A stretch of DNA of 64,000 nt, taken from NCBI GenBank assembly GCA_026421245.1, contig JAPKDJ010000002.1, forward strand, positions 62,001 to 126,000, given 5' to 3'. The stretch comes from Akkermansiaceae bacterium. GTDB taxonomy: Bacteria; Verrucomicrobiota; Verrucomicrobiia; Verrucomicrobiales; Akkermansiaceae. The notes beneath the pieces are model-generated. The model was given only the letters and a program-made list of their open reading frames with translations, ran no database searches and was not told where the DNA came from. A program made the position numbers and the translations under genes. Shown here piece by piece: positions 1 through 8,955 of this stretch (position 1 is its first letter; each line of letters starts with the position of its first letter).

Positions 1-1397
1 ATCGAAGTCAAGTCGAGGTGGGTTGTCGGCTCATCCATCAAAAGTAAGTTCGGAGGATCGACCAAAAACTTCACCAGCGAGAGACGCGATTTCTCACCAC
101 CCGAAAGAATCTTCACCCGCTTGGAAACGTCATCTTTCTTGAACAGGAAAGATCCCAAAATCGACCGCGCCTCATTTTCCCGCATCCCGCCACCCGCTTC
201 CACAACCTCCTCGAGAACCGAATTATTCTCGTTGAGAGTGACCGCGCGGTGCTGGGAAAAGTAACCAATCTTCGTAGTGGTTCCGACGTTCCGTTTTCCA
301 GTGTCTCCTTTTTCGATGCCCGCAAGCATTTTCATGAGAGTCGATTTACCAGCGCCGTTCGGACCCACCAGCACGATGCGATCTCCACGTTCAATATGAA
401 CATCAAGGTTCTTGTAGAGAACGTTGTCGCCATAGGATTTGTCGACATTCTCAAGTGAAATGACCCGCTGGGTCGAGCGCGGCGGCTGGGGAAAATGGAA
501 GTGGAAGAGCTTGCGCGGCTTGCGCGGCTTGGGAAGCTTGTCCATCTTCTCGATCATCTTAAGACGGCTCTGCACCTGCGAGGCCTTCGAACCAACCGAG
601 CGGAACTTATCGATAAACTCTTGAATCCGGGCGATCTCCTTCTTCTGGTTTTGGAACCCCTTCATCTGCTGATCGTAGCGCTCGTCCTTCAGTTGGAGAA
701 ACTTGGTGTAGTTCCCCTCGTATGCGATGAACTTTTGCTCATCGATCTCGTAAACTTTTTCGACAACCCCATCCATGAAGGAACGGTCGTGGGAAATGAT
801 CAGGAGCGCGCCGGGATATTGATTGAGGTAGCGCTGGAACCACATCAGCGAGTTTAGATCGAGGTGGTTCGTCGGTTCATCGAGCATGAGGAGATCGGGC
901 TCCTCCACCAAAAGACGAGCCAAATGGGCCCGCATGACCCAGCCACCGGAAAACACATTCGCAGGCCGTGCAAAGTCTTCCTGGGAGTAGCCGAGACCAG
1001 CGAGGATCTTCTTGGCCTTGGGTTCCAGTTGATAGCCGTTGAGTTCCTCGAAACGATCTTGGGCGACTCCAAATTCTTCCGCATCCTTGGCAGCGGTCCG
1101 CATCGTCTCCATCACCTTGATCAGCTCTTCGCTGATCCCCATTGAAATCTCGAGAATAGAAGCTTCTCCGGGGTTGCCCGCTTCTTGCGCGAGGTAGCCT
1201 ACGAGACCGTATTCTTCGCGATCCACTGTTCCTGCATCGGATTCCTCTTCGCCGAGGATGATCTTAAAGAGAGTCGATTTCCCAGCGCCATTGGGGCCGA
1301 CAAGGGCAACGCGTTCCCCCCAGTTGATCGTCAATGCGGCGTTTTCAAAGAGAACACGACCACCGAGGGCCTTGGTCATTTTTTTGATCGTCAACAT
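1..1397 (-). CDS. ABC-F family ATP-binding protein (partial, C-terminus beyond left edge)
   Basis: Soluble ABC-F ATPase with two nucleotide-binding domains and no membrane segments; family members act on the ribosome (translation factors of the Uup/EttA/YbiT type). Translating from the ATG at 1395-1397 gives an open frame to the window edge. The first Walker A (GPNGAGKST) lies near 1280-1305 and its Walker B (LLMLDEPTNHLD) near 855-890. The second Walker A lies in the same frame near 340-365, and the second Walker B (LLMDEPTTHLD) at about 10-45. The charged linker between the domains is typical of ABC-F. Only the extreme C-terminus is missing. It lies downstream of rpsA on the same strand but beyond the rpsA terminator, so it probably has its own promoter. 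The ABC-F subgroup cannot be fixed from sequence reading alone. Confidence 0.9.
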   Translation of the reverse strand, partial: MLTIKKMTKALGGRVLFENAALTINWGERVALVGPNGAGKSTLFKIILGEEESDAGTVDREEYGLVGYLAQEAGNPGEASILEISMGISEELIKVMETMRTAAKDAEEFGVAQDRFEELNGYQLEPKAKKILAGLGYSQEDFARPANVFSGGWVMRAHLARLLVEEPDLLMLDEPTNHLDLNSLMWFQRYLNQYPGALLIISHDRSFMDGVVEKVYEIDEQKFIAYEGNYTKFLQLKDERYDQQMKGFQNQKKEIARIQEFIDKFRSVGSKASQVQSRLKMIEKMDKLPKPRKPRKLFHFHFPQPPRSTQRVISLENVDKSYGDNVLYKNLDVHIERGDRIVLVGPNGAGKSTLMKMLAGIEKGDTGKRNVGTTTKIGYFSQHRAVTLNENNSVLEEVVEAGGGMRENEARSILGSFLFKKDDVSKRVKILSGGEKSRLSLVKFLVDPPNLLLMDEPTTHLDLTS

Positions 1398-1444
1398 GGC
1401 GAGAGGGATGTCGGACGAGATCGCCTGAGAGTCAAGAAGTTTGC

Positions 1445-1474
1445 GGAGTGGCGGGGCTTGAATAGCGCCACTCC
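1445..1474 (-). repeat. perfect 9-bp stem-loop upstream of ABC-F gene
   Basis: GGAGTGGCG at 1445-1453 pairs perfectly with CGCCACTCC at 1466-1474 around a 12-nt loop. It directly follows the rpsA terminator on the minus strand and sits 48 nt before the ABC-F start, so it could be a 5' leader hairpin or a dispersed intergenic (REP-like) element. It has no T-run of its own. Confidence 0.5.
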
Positions 1475-1510
1475 CACAAAAAAGCCGCCTCGGTTTCCCG
1501 AAGCGGCTTT
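1475..1510 (-). terminator. Rho-independent terminator of rpsA
   Basis: The stem AAAGCCGC (1481-1488) pairs with GCGGCTTT (1503-1510). Read on the minus strand it is followed by a run of T (the A-run at 1478-1483). It lies 22 nt after the rpsA stop codon. Confidence 0.85.
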
Positions 1511-1532
1511 GAAGGTTTTTATCCGGTGAGAA

Positions 1533-3248
1533 TTACTCCTCGGAAGGACTCCACTCCTCGGAATCGTTGTTGCTGGTTGCAAGGTTGAATGCTTGCTCCA
1601 GACCAACAAGATCGCTGGATGGGCGGAGGGTCTCGAAGGACTGGCTCTCTTTCTGCAGCTGGTCTTCCGAGTAGGAAACTGCCTTGATGGAGAGACCGAT
1701 GCGGCGCTCGATCTTGTCGACCTTGATGACGCGGGCCTCGACTTCGTCGCTGACCTTGAGGACATCCTTGACGCGCTCCACGTGCTCTTCGCTAAGCTGC
1801 GAGATGTGGATGAGGCCGTCGATGTCGCCATCGAGGCTGACGAATGCCCCAAAGGATGCGATCTTGGCAACCGTTCCGGTGACTTTGTCGCCCACCTTGA
1901 ACTTGCCGTCGATGTCGGACCAAGGGTCGTTATCAAGCTGCTTGATACCAAGGGAAACACGCTGGTTCTCCTTGTCGATGCTGAGAACAACTGCCTCGAC
2001 CTCGTCGCTCTTCTTGAGCATCTCGGATGGGTGGTTGATCTTGCGGGTCCAGGAAAGATCGGACACATGGATCATGCCGTCGATACCCTCTTCGAGGCCA
2101 ACGAAGGCACCGTAAGCGGTAAGGTTGCGCACCTCGCCCTTGATTTCCTTGCCTATTGGGTAACGGGCTTCGATCTCGGACCATGGATTCTCTTCGAGCT
2201 GGCGGACACCAAGGGAGATTTTCTGCTCCTCGATGCTGATTCCAAGCACAACGGCTTTGATCTCCTGATCGAGTTCGAGAACATCGCTGGGACGCGTGAT
2301 GCGCTTGACCCAAGAAAGCTCGGACACGTGGACGAGACCTTCGACGCCTTTTTCGATTTCGACGAAAGCACCGTATGGAAGAAGTTTGGTGACCTTTCCG
2401 GCAACCTCGGCTCCGATTGGGAAGCGAGCTTCGATGTCGGCCCATGGGTTGTCGGTCATCTGCTTGAGACCAAGTGAGACACGCTCCTTCTCGCGGTCCA
2501 CGTCGAGGATCTGAACCTCGAGTAACTGACCAATGCGAAGCATCTCGGATGGGTGAGCAATGCGTCCCCAGCTCATATCGGTGATATGAAGGAGGCCGTC
2601 CATGCCCTGAAGGTCGACGAAAGCACCAAAATCGGTGATATTCTTGACCTGTCCCTCGACCTTGTCGCCAACCGTGACGGTTTGGAGGAACTTCTGACGA
2701 AGCTCGGCGCGCTCGGCTTCGATGACTTCGCGACGGCTAAGAACGAGGTTCTTGCGGTCGTCGTTCACCTTTACAATTTTGAATTCGTAAACATTGCCGA
2801 CGTATTCCTGAAGGTCGCGGGGAGGAATGATGTCCACTTGGGAACCGGGGAGGAAGGCCTCGACACCGACGTTCACCATCAGGCCACCTTTGACAGCGCC
2901 TTTGACTTTTCCTTTCACAAGGCCACCGGACTCGTAAACTTGCATAATCTTGTCCCAGTTCTGCTTGTGAGCGGCCTTCTCTTTGGAGAGGACAATCAGT
3001 CCTTCATCATCTTCGAGGCGCTCAAGGAGAACTTCAACTTCGTCACCGACTTCGATATCTTCATCTTCGAATTCGGAAACAGGGATGGCTCCCTCTGATT
3101 TATATCCAATGTCGACAACAACGACTTGGGGGCGGATGTCAAGAATCGTGCCATTGACAATCGATCCTTCTTTAAACTCGCGGAAGTGCTCGTCGATCAA
3201 AGCGGAAAGCTCTGCATTCGCGGACTCCGCAACTGCGGTATCACTCAT
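1533..3248 (-). CDS. rpsA: 30S ribosomal protein S1
   Basis: RNA-binding ribosomal protein that anchors mRNA on the 30S subunit during initiation. The 571-residue product carries six successive S1 (OB-fold) domains, close to the usual length for six-domain S1. The repeat core is visible several times, for example GAFVDLQGMDGLLHITDMSW, GAFVEIEKGVEGLVHVSELSW and GAFVGLEEGIDGMIHVSDLSW, each followed by a conserved 'hPSEML/RPSDVL' turn. The N-terminal about 30 residues are acidic and precede the first domain. The ATG at 3246-3248 is the only sensible start. The gene is monocistronic: a terminator follows at 1475-1510 and tRNA-Arg lies upstream on the same strand with a leader of about 180 nt. S1 genes are often autoregulated through the leader; nothing specific is recognisable here. 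Confidence 0.97.
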   Translation of the reverse strand: MSDTAVAESANAELSALIDEHFREFKEGSIVNGTILDIRPQVVVVDIGYKSEGAIPVSEFEDEDIEVGDEVEVLLERLEDDEGLIVLSKEKAAHKQNWDKIMQVYESGGLVKGKVKGAVKGGLMVNVGVEAFLPGSQVDIIPPRDLQEYVGNVYEFKIVKVNDDRKNLVLSRREVIEAERAELRQKFLQTVTVGDKVEGQVKNITDFGAFVDLQGMDGLLHITDMSWGRIAHPSEMLRIGQLLEVQILDVDREKERVSLGLKQMTDNPWADIEARFPIGAEVAGKVTKLLPYGAFVEIEKGVEGLVHVSELSWVKRITRPSDVLELDQEIKAVVLGISIEEQKISLGVRQLEENPWSEIEARYPIGKEIKGEVRNLTAYGAFVGLEEGIDGMIHVSDLSWTRKINHPSEMLKKSDEVEAVVLSIDKENQRVSLGIKQLDNDPWSDIDGKFKVGDKVTGTVAKIASFGAFVSLDGDIDGLIHISQLSEEHVERVKDVLKVSDEVEARVIKVDKIERRIGLSIKAVSYSEDQLQKESQSFETLRPSSDLVGLEQAFNLATSNNDSEEWSPSEE

Positions 3249-3429
3249 AACTGTAGGTTAGAATTTGGGTTAGTTTGGTTAATCGTCCAGACGACAGGTG
3301 CCCCACTGGAAGGAAACAAACATTACGGGGCGCCAACGTGTTCATTCCCGGCTCACTATCATCCTTCGAAAAGAACGAGCCATTCGCGTTTCCTACTCCT
3401 CGAAAAAAACGAAGACTAAAAAACGCGAA

Positions 3430-3506
<77 letters not shown>

Positions 3507-3522
3507 TAATTCGCGTGGCGGG

Positions 3523-3550
3523 ACTCTAGGAAGAAACCAAGCTCCGTCAA
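3523..3550 (-). promoter_or_regulatory. candidate sigma-70 promoter of tRNA-Arg
   Basis: On the minus strand TTGACG (3545-3550) is followed after 16 nt by TAGAGT (3523-3528), a 5/6 and 4/6 match to the -35 and -10 consensus. The predicted start would be about 8-10 nt upstream of the mature tRNA 5' end. Confidence 0.45.
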
Positions 3551-3597
3551 TACTTTAAGCGGGATTTTTAGCGATTTCCCCTTCAGCTCGAAACACC

Positions 3598-3801
3598 CTA
3601 TTTCCTAGTCCAACAGACAAGGAGGGGACAGATTGTAATAACCGCAAGGATCAAGATGCGTCCTCCCCATGAACTTTCGGCTTTCTCCGACTCGAGTTTC
3701 AGGCTCAGTTTGAGCGTTTCGTCACCATTGACCTGAATCTTACGGGTAAAGATCACCGACTCCTCGTAGGCAGGAATGACGGGATCCAGCATCTGGCTCA
3801 C
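3598..3801 (-). CDS. small C-terminally anchored membrane protein, coupled to sigma-like gene
   Basis: A 67-residue protein of unknown function. The first about 45 residues are charged and soluble; residues about 46-64 (GGRILILAVITICPLLVCW) form one hydrophobic helix near the C-terminus, ending in TRK. The GTG start (3799-3801) overlaps the TGA stop of the sigma-like gene (3798-3800) in a GTGA arrangement, which implies translational coupling. A membrane-anchored partner of a sigma factor is typically an anti-sigma factor, but no zinc-anti-sigma motif (HxxxCxxC) is present, so that role is only a guess. It does not resemble sigma region 4. An alternative is that it is a by-product of a disrupted sigma gene. 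Confidence 0.5.
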   Translation of the reverse strand: MSQMLDPVIPAYEESVIFTRKIQVNGDETLKLSLKLESEKAESSWGGRILILAVITICPLLVCWTRK

Positions 3802-4106
3802 CGGCTCGGTAATTCGCGTTTGGATTTCCGAAGAATGTTAAAGGAGAAATTTCTCACGCAGCGAAAGAGCCACGCGCGGGGAATCTCGACCTCATCCCAA
3901 TGTTCGTGAAGTTTGAGAAAAGCATCGTGCACCACCTCTTCGGCAAGTTCCCGCCGTCCCAATAGTCCGAAGGCATAGCGAAGCAACGGACTTTCCTCAT
4001 TGGAAAAGACCTCTTCGAGAGATCGTCGCTCATCAAGCGCCTTCCTTTTACCGGGGAGACGCATGATAGCTGGCTGTGAGGCCTTCTGTGAAATTGATTG
4101 GGACAC
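3798..4106 (-). CDS. sigma-70 region 2-only protein (truncated ECF-like sigma factor)
   Basis: The 102-residue product matches region 2 of ECF sigma factors. 'LLRYAFGLLGRRELAEEVVHDAFLKLHEHW' spans regions 2.1-2.2 (core polymerase binding), and 'RAWLFRCVRNFSFNILRKSKRE' matches regions 2.3-2.4 (-10 melting and recognition). The protein stops right after region 2.4: there is no linker and no region 4 helix-turn-helix, whereas normal ECF factors are about 170-200 residues. The start could be GTG at 4106 or ATG at 4064 (88 residues); neither has a clear Shine-Dalgarno. It overlaps the next gene by 4 nt. It could be a functional minimal sigma or a remnant; the intact frame and coupling favour some retained function. 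Confidence 0.6.
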   Translation of the reverse strand: MSQSISQKASQPAIMRLPGKRKALDERRSLEEVFSNEESPLLRYAFGLLGRRELAEEVVHDAFLKLHEHWDEVEIPRAWLFRCVRNFSFNILRKSKRELPSR

Positions 4107-4253
4107 AATAGAGCATTCTTTTCATAGGAGAAGACAGCACAAGGCGCTAATCATTGGAAAAAAGATGAAAAAAATCCAAGAACAATTTCTAGGGAGGGCG
4201 TTCTTCAAAAACCTCACTGGTTCGGTTACCGACCCAAGAGCGTCACTCCATTT

Positions 4254-5165
4254 TCATCCCCCGATCTGCCGCGTGATCTCCAGTGCAATTGCCAGAGCAT
4301 CAGCGCCTTGTTGACCGGTCACCGCCGGAGTTTTTCCTTCGCGGACACTTTCCGCAAAGGCCGCCAGTTCCAGCTTCAAAGGTTCATCCTTTTCGACCTC
4401 CACTTTCGCCTGCTGAATAGCGCCTCCTTCTTTCCAATACATCTCCCCAGTCTGCTCCTGATAATCAAGCGAGAGGTAACCATCATCCTGAAACACCCGG
4501 ATTTTCCTCATCCGTTCCGGACTAATCCGACTCGCAGTCACGTTCGCCACACAGCCGTTCTCAAATCGAAGCCGGGCATTGGCAATATCCTCGCTTTTCG
4601 TGAGCACCGGCACTCCCACCGCATCAATGCTGGCAACCGGAGATTTCACAAGATGCAAAATAATCTCCAGATCGTGGATCATCAAATCCAGCACCACTCC
4701 GATATCGATACTCCGGTTTGGAAACGGTGAAAGCCGGTGAGATTCGATGAATTTAGGACGATTCAACTTCGCTTCCAGCTCCCTCATCACCGGATTAAAA
4801 CGTTCGATGTGACCAATCTGAAGAATCCGATCATGCTCGGCCGCTAAGGTCACCAATTCCTTGGCCTCTTCGACACTTGGCGCAATGGGCTTTTCCATCA
4901 ACACATGGACTCCTCGCTTCATCAAATCTCCTCCCACTTCCAAATGCGCAACCGTCGGCACCGCCACACTCGCCAAATCACAAGCCTCGGCCAGTGCTTC
5001 CAATGAATCGACGGCCTCAGCCCCGAATTCATCGGCCACCGCTTTGGCGCGTTCCAGATCGGCATCGTAGACCGCCGTAAGCTCGACTTCTCCCAATAAA
5101 GAGTAGCATCTGGCGTGATTTCGCCCCATTGATCCTGACCCCGCAACTCCGGCTCTCAAACTCAT
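4254..5165 (-). CDS. Gfo/Idh/MocA family NAD(P)-dependent oxidoreductase
   Basis: Predicted sugar or sugar-nucleotide dehydrogenase of 303 residues. The N-terminal Rossmann fold begins right at the start (VAGSGSMGRNHARCY, a GxGxxG-type dinucleotide loop). The family signature EKPIA, which carries the catalytic lysine, is at about residue 92-96, followed by a C-terminal alpha/beta substrate domain containing 'IGHIERFNPVMRELE' and 'DLMIHDLEIILHLV' (the conserved H in the active site). I chose ATG 5163-5165 over 12 upstream in-frame codons because the Rossmann strand starts five residues later. Similar Verrucomicrobiota and Chlamydiota proteins sit in lipid A loci (UDP-GlcNAc 3-dehydrogenase GnnA type), but no lpx gene is present here, so the substrate is unknown. 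Confidence 0.88.
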   Translation of the reverse strand: MSLRAGVAGSGSMGRNHARCYSLLGEVELTAVYDADLERAKAVADEFGAEAVDSLEALAEACDLASVAVPTVAHLEVGGDLMKRGVHVLMEKPIAPSVEEAKELVTLAAEHDRILQIGHIERFNPVMRELEAKLNRPKFIESHRLSPFPNRSIDIGVVLDLMIHDLEIILHLVKSPVASIDAVGVPVLTKSEDIANARLRFENGCVANVTASRISPERMRKIRVFQDDGYLSLDYQEQTGEMYWKEGGAIQQAKVEVEKDEPLKLELAAFAESVREGKTPAVTGQQGADALAIALEITRQIGG

Positions 5166-5301
5166 GTTCGAAGTCCTCGCAGATCCCGCCTGCCTTGCCA
5201 ATCAACTTTCCTCTTGAAAAATTTGATTTATCCCCAAGATTCCTGAACAACTTTGAGCGGCACATCGCTTACAACGTGCATACTAAGCAAATTGACATCC
5301 C

Positions 5302-6027
5302 ATGATTGAAGTAACCGGTCTCACCAAACGTTTCGGCTCAAAAGTAGCCGTCGATGATCTCTCATTCTCAGTCAACAAAGGCGAAGTCCTTGGATTTCTA
5401 GGGCCCAATGGCGCTGGTAAGTCCACCACCATGCGCATGGTGACCGGATTCCTGCCCGTCTCCGCAGGAAAAATTAAGATCTGTGGCATCTCCATGACCG
5501 GCAGACCGAAGGCCGCCAAGCGCAAGATCGGATATCTCCCCGAATCTGCTCCTCTCTATAAGGATATGACCGTTCAGGGGTTCCTGAAATTCTGTGCCTC
5601 CTTGCGCGGACTCGGCGGCTCGGCAAGGCGACAGGCCGTCGAAAAATCAATCGAGACCTGCTTCCTCGAAAATGTTGCCCGCCAATCCATCGGCACCCTT
5701 TCCAAAGGATACCGGCACCGAACCTGTCTCGCGCAATCCCTCCTTCATGACCCCGAGGTTCTCGTTCTCGATGAACCGACCGATGGGCTCGACCCCAACC
5801 AAAAACTTGAGGTCCGTAAACTCATCAAAAATCTCGGCAAGGAAAAGGCCATCCTCTTCTCCACCCACATTCTTGAGGAAGTCACAGCCGCCTGCACCCG
5901 CGCCGTCATTGTTGACCAAGGCGTCATCGTCGCCGATGGCACCCCGGAACAACTCACCAAAGAAGGCGGAGGCTCGCTCTACGACCTCTTCCACAAAGTC
6001 ACCACTTTTGAAACCCCTGCTGCTTAA
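5302..6027 (+). CDS. ABC transporter ATP-binding protein, GldA-like
   Basis: A 241-residue ATPase of an ABC-2 type exporter. Walker A GPNGAGKST is at residues 34-42, Walker B VLVLDEPTDGLDP at about 154, and the H-loop 'FSTHILEE' at about 187. The signature motif reads LSKGYRHR rather than LSGGQ, typical of the DrrA/GldA subgroup. It is the first gene of a four-gene plus-strand operon (ATPase, permease, GldG-like, DUF4340). In Bacteroidota the homologous GldA-GldF-GldG complex is needed for gliding and type IX secretion; here no other gliding genes are seen, so the exported substrate is unknown. Confidence 0.93.
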   Translation: MIEVTGLTKRFGSKVAVDDLSFSVNKGEVLGFLGPNGAGKSTTMRMVTGFLPVSAGKIKICGISMTGRPKAAKRKIGYLPESAPLYKDMTVQGFLKFCASLRGLGGSARRQAVEKSIETCFLENVARQSIGTLSKGYRHRTCLAQSLLHDPEVLVLDEPTDGLDPNQKLEVRKLIKNLGKEKAILFSTHILEEVTAACTRAVIVDQGVIVADGTPEQLTKEGGGSLYDLFHKVTTFETPAA

Positions 6028-6048
6028 TCATTCCACTTCTTTTTCAGC

Positions 6049-6786
6049 ATGAACACTTTGACCATCTTCAAACGCGAGCTAACGAGCTACTTCACGCAGC
6101 CAACCGCTTACGCCATCGTCATCATCTTTGGATTCCTCTCAATCCTCCTTGCCTTCACGATCGGAAACTTCTGGGCCATCGACGATGCCAGCCTCCATGG
6201 TTCATTCTTCCGCTCCATTCCCCTCCTCCTCATGATTCTCGTCCCTGCAGTCAGCATGAGACAGTGGTCTGACGAGCACTACACCGGCACCATCGAACTT
6301 CTCGGAACGTTCCCGATTAACCTACGTAGCGCCATCTGGGGCAAGTTCCTCGCTTCAGCCATGGTCTGGGCCCTCGCCCTCGCTCTCACCTTCCCCATCG
6401 TCTCGGCCGTCAACTACCTCGGCGATCCAGACAACTGGACCATCTTCTCCGGCTACCTGGGGAGCTTCCTAGTCTGCCTCACCTTCCTTGCCATCACCAC
6501 CTTGGTTTCGGCCTTCACTCGCGACCAGGTTGTTGCCCTAATCGTGTCAGTCGCGATCTGCTGCCTCCTCACCATCTGCGGATGGGAGCCTGTCATCAAT
6601 GAAGTCCGCCGCACTGGTCCAGACGCGGCTCAAGCTGTCGACATTATGACCAAGTTCGGCATCTACAGTCACTTCTTCGAAGCAACCCTCGGTAAGATCT
6701 CGATCACAAGTCTCCTCTACTTTTTCGGACTCATCATCATCTGTCTCCTCGGCACCAACCTGGTTCTCAAATCCCAGCGCGCCTAA
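6049..6786 (+). CDS. ABC-2 type permease, GldF-like
   Basis: A 245-residue inner-membrane protein with about six hydrophobic segments (around residues 18-40, 55-75, 98-120, 135-157, 165-185, 220-240). It begins with the typical 'FKRELTSYFTQPTAYAIV' entry of ABC-2 permeases and contains 'RSIPLLLMILVPAVSMRQWSDE', characteristic of the GldF subgroup. The gene follows the ATPase by 21 nt. The two together should form the exporter core, with the GldG-like protein downstream. Confidence 0.9.
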   Translation: MNTLTIFKRELTSYFTQPTAYAIVIIFGFLSILLAFTIGNFWAIDDASLHGSFFRSIPLLLMILVPAVSMRQWSDEHYTGTIELLGTFPINLRSAIWGKFLASAMVWALALALTFPIVSAVNYLGDPDNWTIFSGYLGSFLVCLTFLAITTLVSAFTRDQVVALIVSVAICCLLTICGWEPVINEVRRTGPDAAQAVDIMTKFGIYSHFFEATLGKISITSLLYFFGLIIICLLGTNLVLKSQRA

Positions 6787-6822
6787 TCATTCTCTCAACT
6801 CCAAATTCATCACATTAGAATC

Positions 6823-8913
6823 ATGAATCCCTTGAAGCCCATCCTTATTGGCCTCACCGGCGTTGGCCTCCTCTTCTTCGGCCTTTCCTTCGGCAACGAA
6901 GGTTTGGAACCCTACCGCTGGTTTTGTCTCCTCTTAGCAGTCGTCGCCCTTTCGTTCGCTCCGAACAGCCGGCTCATCAGAGCGGCCTTCGGAATCGCCA
7001 CCCTCGCCACCATTGTTTTCTTTGCCACCCAATTCATTTCCAAGACCTCTGTCGGCACCAAGAACATCGATCTCACCGAGGACAATCGCTACACCCTCAC
7101 CGATGGAACCCGCGCCATCCTCTCGGAACTCACCGAACCCGTCACCATCAACTACTATGTCACTCGTGACGTTGACGGAACTCCAGCTCACTTCAAGCGC
7201 CACATTCCCCGGGTCGATAATTTCCTCAGAGAGATCGAAAATCTCGCGGAGAACGATTTAATCACCCTGAATTTCGTCGATCCCGAGCCGAACACTGACG
7301 AAGAAGACGCAGCTCTTCTCGATCAGGTCCAGCAAATCGATGTCACTCAGGATGATAAAATGATCTTTGGAGCTTCCATCAGCTCTCTCGATAAAAAAAC
7401 CGTCATCCCCGTCTTCGACCCTGATCAGGAAACCCAGCTTGAATTCCAGATCATCAGCGCCATTGCCGAGGTCACCACCCGCAATGCTCCAGTGGTCGGC
7501 CTCATGTCCGCCCACAACATGGCGATGGGTGGCCAATCCCAACGAGGCTGGCTTTTCCATCAAGTCCTAAAACGTAGCTACGACCTCATCGACCTCGGCA
7601 TGATGCCAACAGCGTCTCTCGAAGATGCCTACGAAGACCGTAAATGGGGCGAAGCTCCCGACTACCTTGATCCGGAAAAAATCCCTCTCATGCTTGTCAT
7701 CCACCCGGCCGGCATCACACCCGGGGCTGAATTTTCCCTCGATCAATACATCCTTCGTGGAGGCACCGTCATTGCCTGTGTCGACCCCATGTCGATGGTC
7801 GCTCAGCAATCCGGACGCTCGCAGATCCCGGGAATGCCTCCTCAAGGTGGCACCCCTCCGTCCTCCACCCTTCCTGCGATCTTCAAGAAGCATAATATCG
7901 AGTTCAGCGGATCCCAGGTCATGATCGACCGGGCCTATGCCACAAAACAAAATCCGGGCGTCCTTCTCCTCAACAAAGAGGCCATGCCGATTGAGGACGA
8001 CATCTCTCTCTCCTCCATCCAGAACCTCGCCCTCCTCTTCTCAGGAGGCTTCTCAGGAGCCAATGGAAAGCCCATTGGAACTGGAGTCGAAAGCTCCCGC
8101 CTCGTCGAATCATCCTATCAATACACCTTCGTTGACGGACAAACTATGACCTCCCGTGAGGGCGCCGAGCAACTCCGCTTCGCTCTTGGAAGTCGCCGCG
8201 AGGACGATGAAAAACAAGCCTTCGTCACCCTCCTCAGTGGCACCTTCGAAACCGCCTTCCCGGATGGTGATCCCGCCACAAAAGAAGAGGAAGATACAAA
8301 AGAAGGAGAGAAGAACGAGGAGGTGAAACCAAAGTCCTCCGGTCTCGCAACCGGAACTGCTCGCGGAAACCTCTACCTTATTGCCGATTCCGACTTCCTC
8401 TATGACGGTATGGCCTACCAATTCCAACGATTCGGAAACAGCGGCTTCATGCAGACCGTCAGCGGAAATGGACCGTTCGTCTTGAATATCATCGACCAAG
8501 CCGTCGGTTCAAAATATCTCATCGGCGCCCGCGCCCGCACTCCGGTCTATCGTAACTTCACTGTTCTCAAGGACAAGGAAGCCGAGCTTGAAAAAGTCGC
8601 AGGAGAGCGCATCAAGGAATTTGAAGCCAAGGCCGCTGAGGCCGCACAGGAGATGCAAAAGATCCGCTCTCAGCTGACCCAAAATAACTCGGCTCAACTG
8701 ACTCCTGAATATCAGGCCCAGATTACAGAATATCGGAAAGCCGAGGTCGATGCCCGCAAGGCCATCCGTAAAGAACAAAAATCTTATCAGTCCGAAATCG
8801 ATGCCCTGAAAGCGGGCGTCTTCTGGAAATCTATTCTCATCGTTCCCCTCATCGTCATCATCATCGGCCTTGCCGTCTTCTTCTGGCGTAGAGCTCAGAC
8901 CAACGCCCGCTAG
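6823..8913 (+). CDS. GldG-like ABC auxiliary membrane protein
   Basis: A 696-residue protein. Two hydrophobic helices near the N-terminus (about 5-50 and 50-70) and one at the C-terminus (residues about 665-690, 'SILIVPLIVIIIGLAVFFW') bracket a large periplasmic region. That region starts with 'IDLTEDNRYTLTDGTRAILSEL', the hallmark of the GldG/ABC_transp_aux family, and contains 'PVVGLMSAHN' and a Rossmann-like 'YILRGGTVIACVDPMS' segment. Between residues 485 and 505 is a Glu/Lys-rich stretch. Residues about 585-660 are a predicted coiled coil (KEAELEKVAGERIKEFEAKA) just before the last helix. It lies 36 nt after the permease and is probably the third component of the complex. Confidence 0.85.
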   Translation: MNPLKPILIGLTGVGLLFFGLSFGNEGLEPYRWFCLLLAVVALSFAPNSRLIRAAFGIATLATIVFFATQFISKTSVGTKNIDLTEDNRYTLTDGTRAILSELTEPVTINYYVTRDVDGTPAHFKRHIPRVDNFLREIENLAENDLITLNFVDPEPNTDEEDAALLDQVQQIDVTQDDKMIFGASISSLDKKTVIPVFDPDQETQLEFQIISAIAEVTTRNAPVVGLMSAHNMAMGGQSQRGWLFHQVLKRSYDLIDLGMMPTASLEDAYEDRKWGEAPDYLDPEKIPLMLVIHPAGITPGAEFSLDQYILRGGTVIACVDPMSMVAQQSGRSQIPGMPPQGGTPPSSTLPAIFKKHNIEFSGSQVMIDRAYATKQNPGVLLLNKEAMPIEDDISLSSIQNLALLFSGGFSGANGKPIGTGVESSRLVESSYQYTFVDGQTMTSREGAEQLRFALGSRREDDEKQAFVTLLSGTFETAFPDGDPATKEEEDTKEGEKNEEVKPKSSGLATGTARGNLYLIADSDFLYDGMAYQFQRFGNSGFMQTVSGNGPFVLNIIDQAVGSKYLIGARARTPVYRNFTVLKDKEAELEKVAGERIKEFEAKAAEAAQEMQKIRSQLTQNNSAQLTPEYQAQITEYRKAEVDARKAIRKEQKSYQSEIDALKAGVFWKSILIVPLIVIIIGLAVFFWRRAQTNAR

Positions 8914-8955
8914 AAAATCTCATCTCTCTAAATTCTCGAACCAGTCATTGAAACC

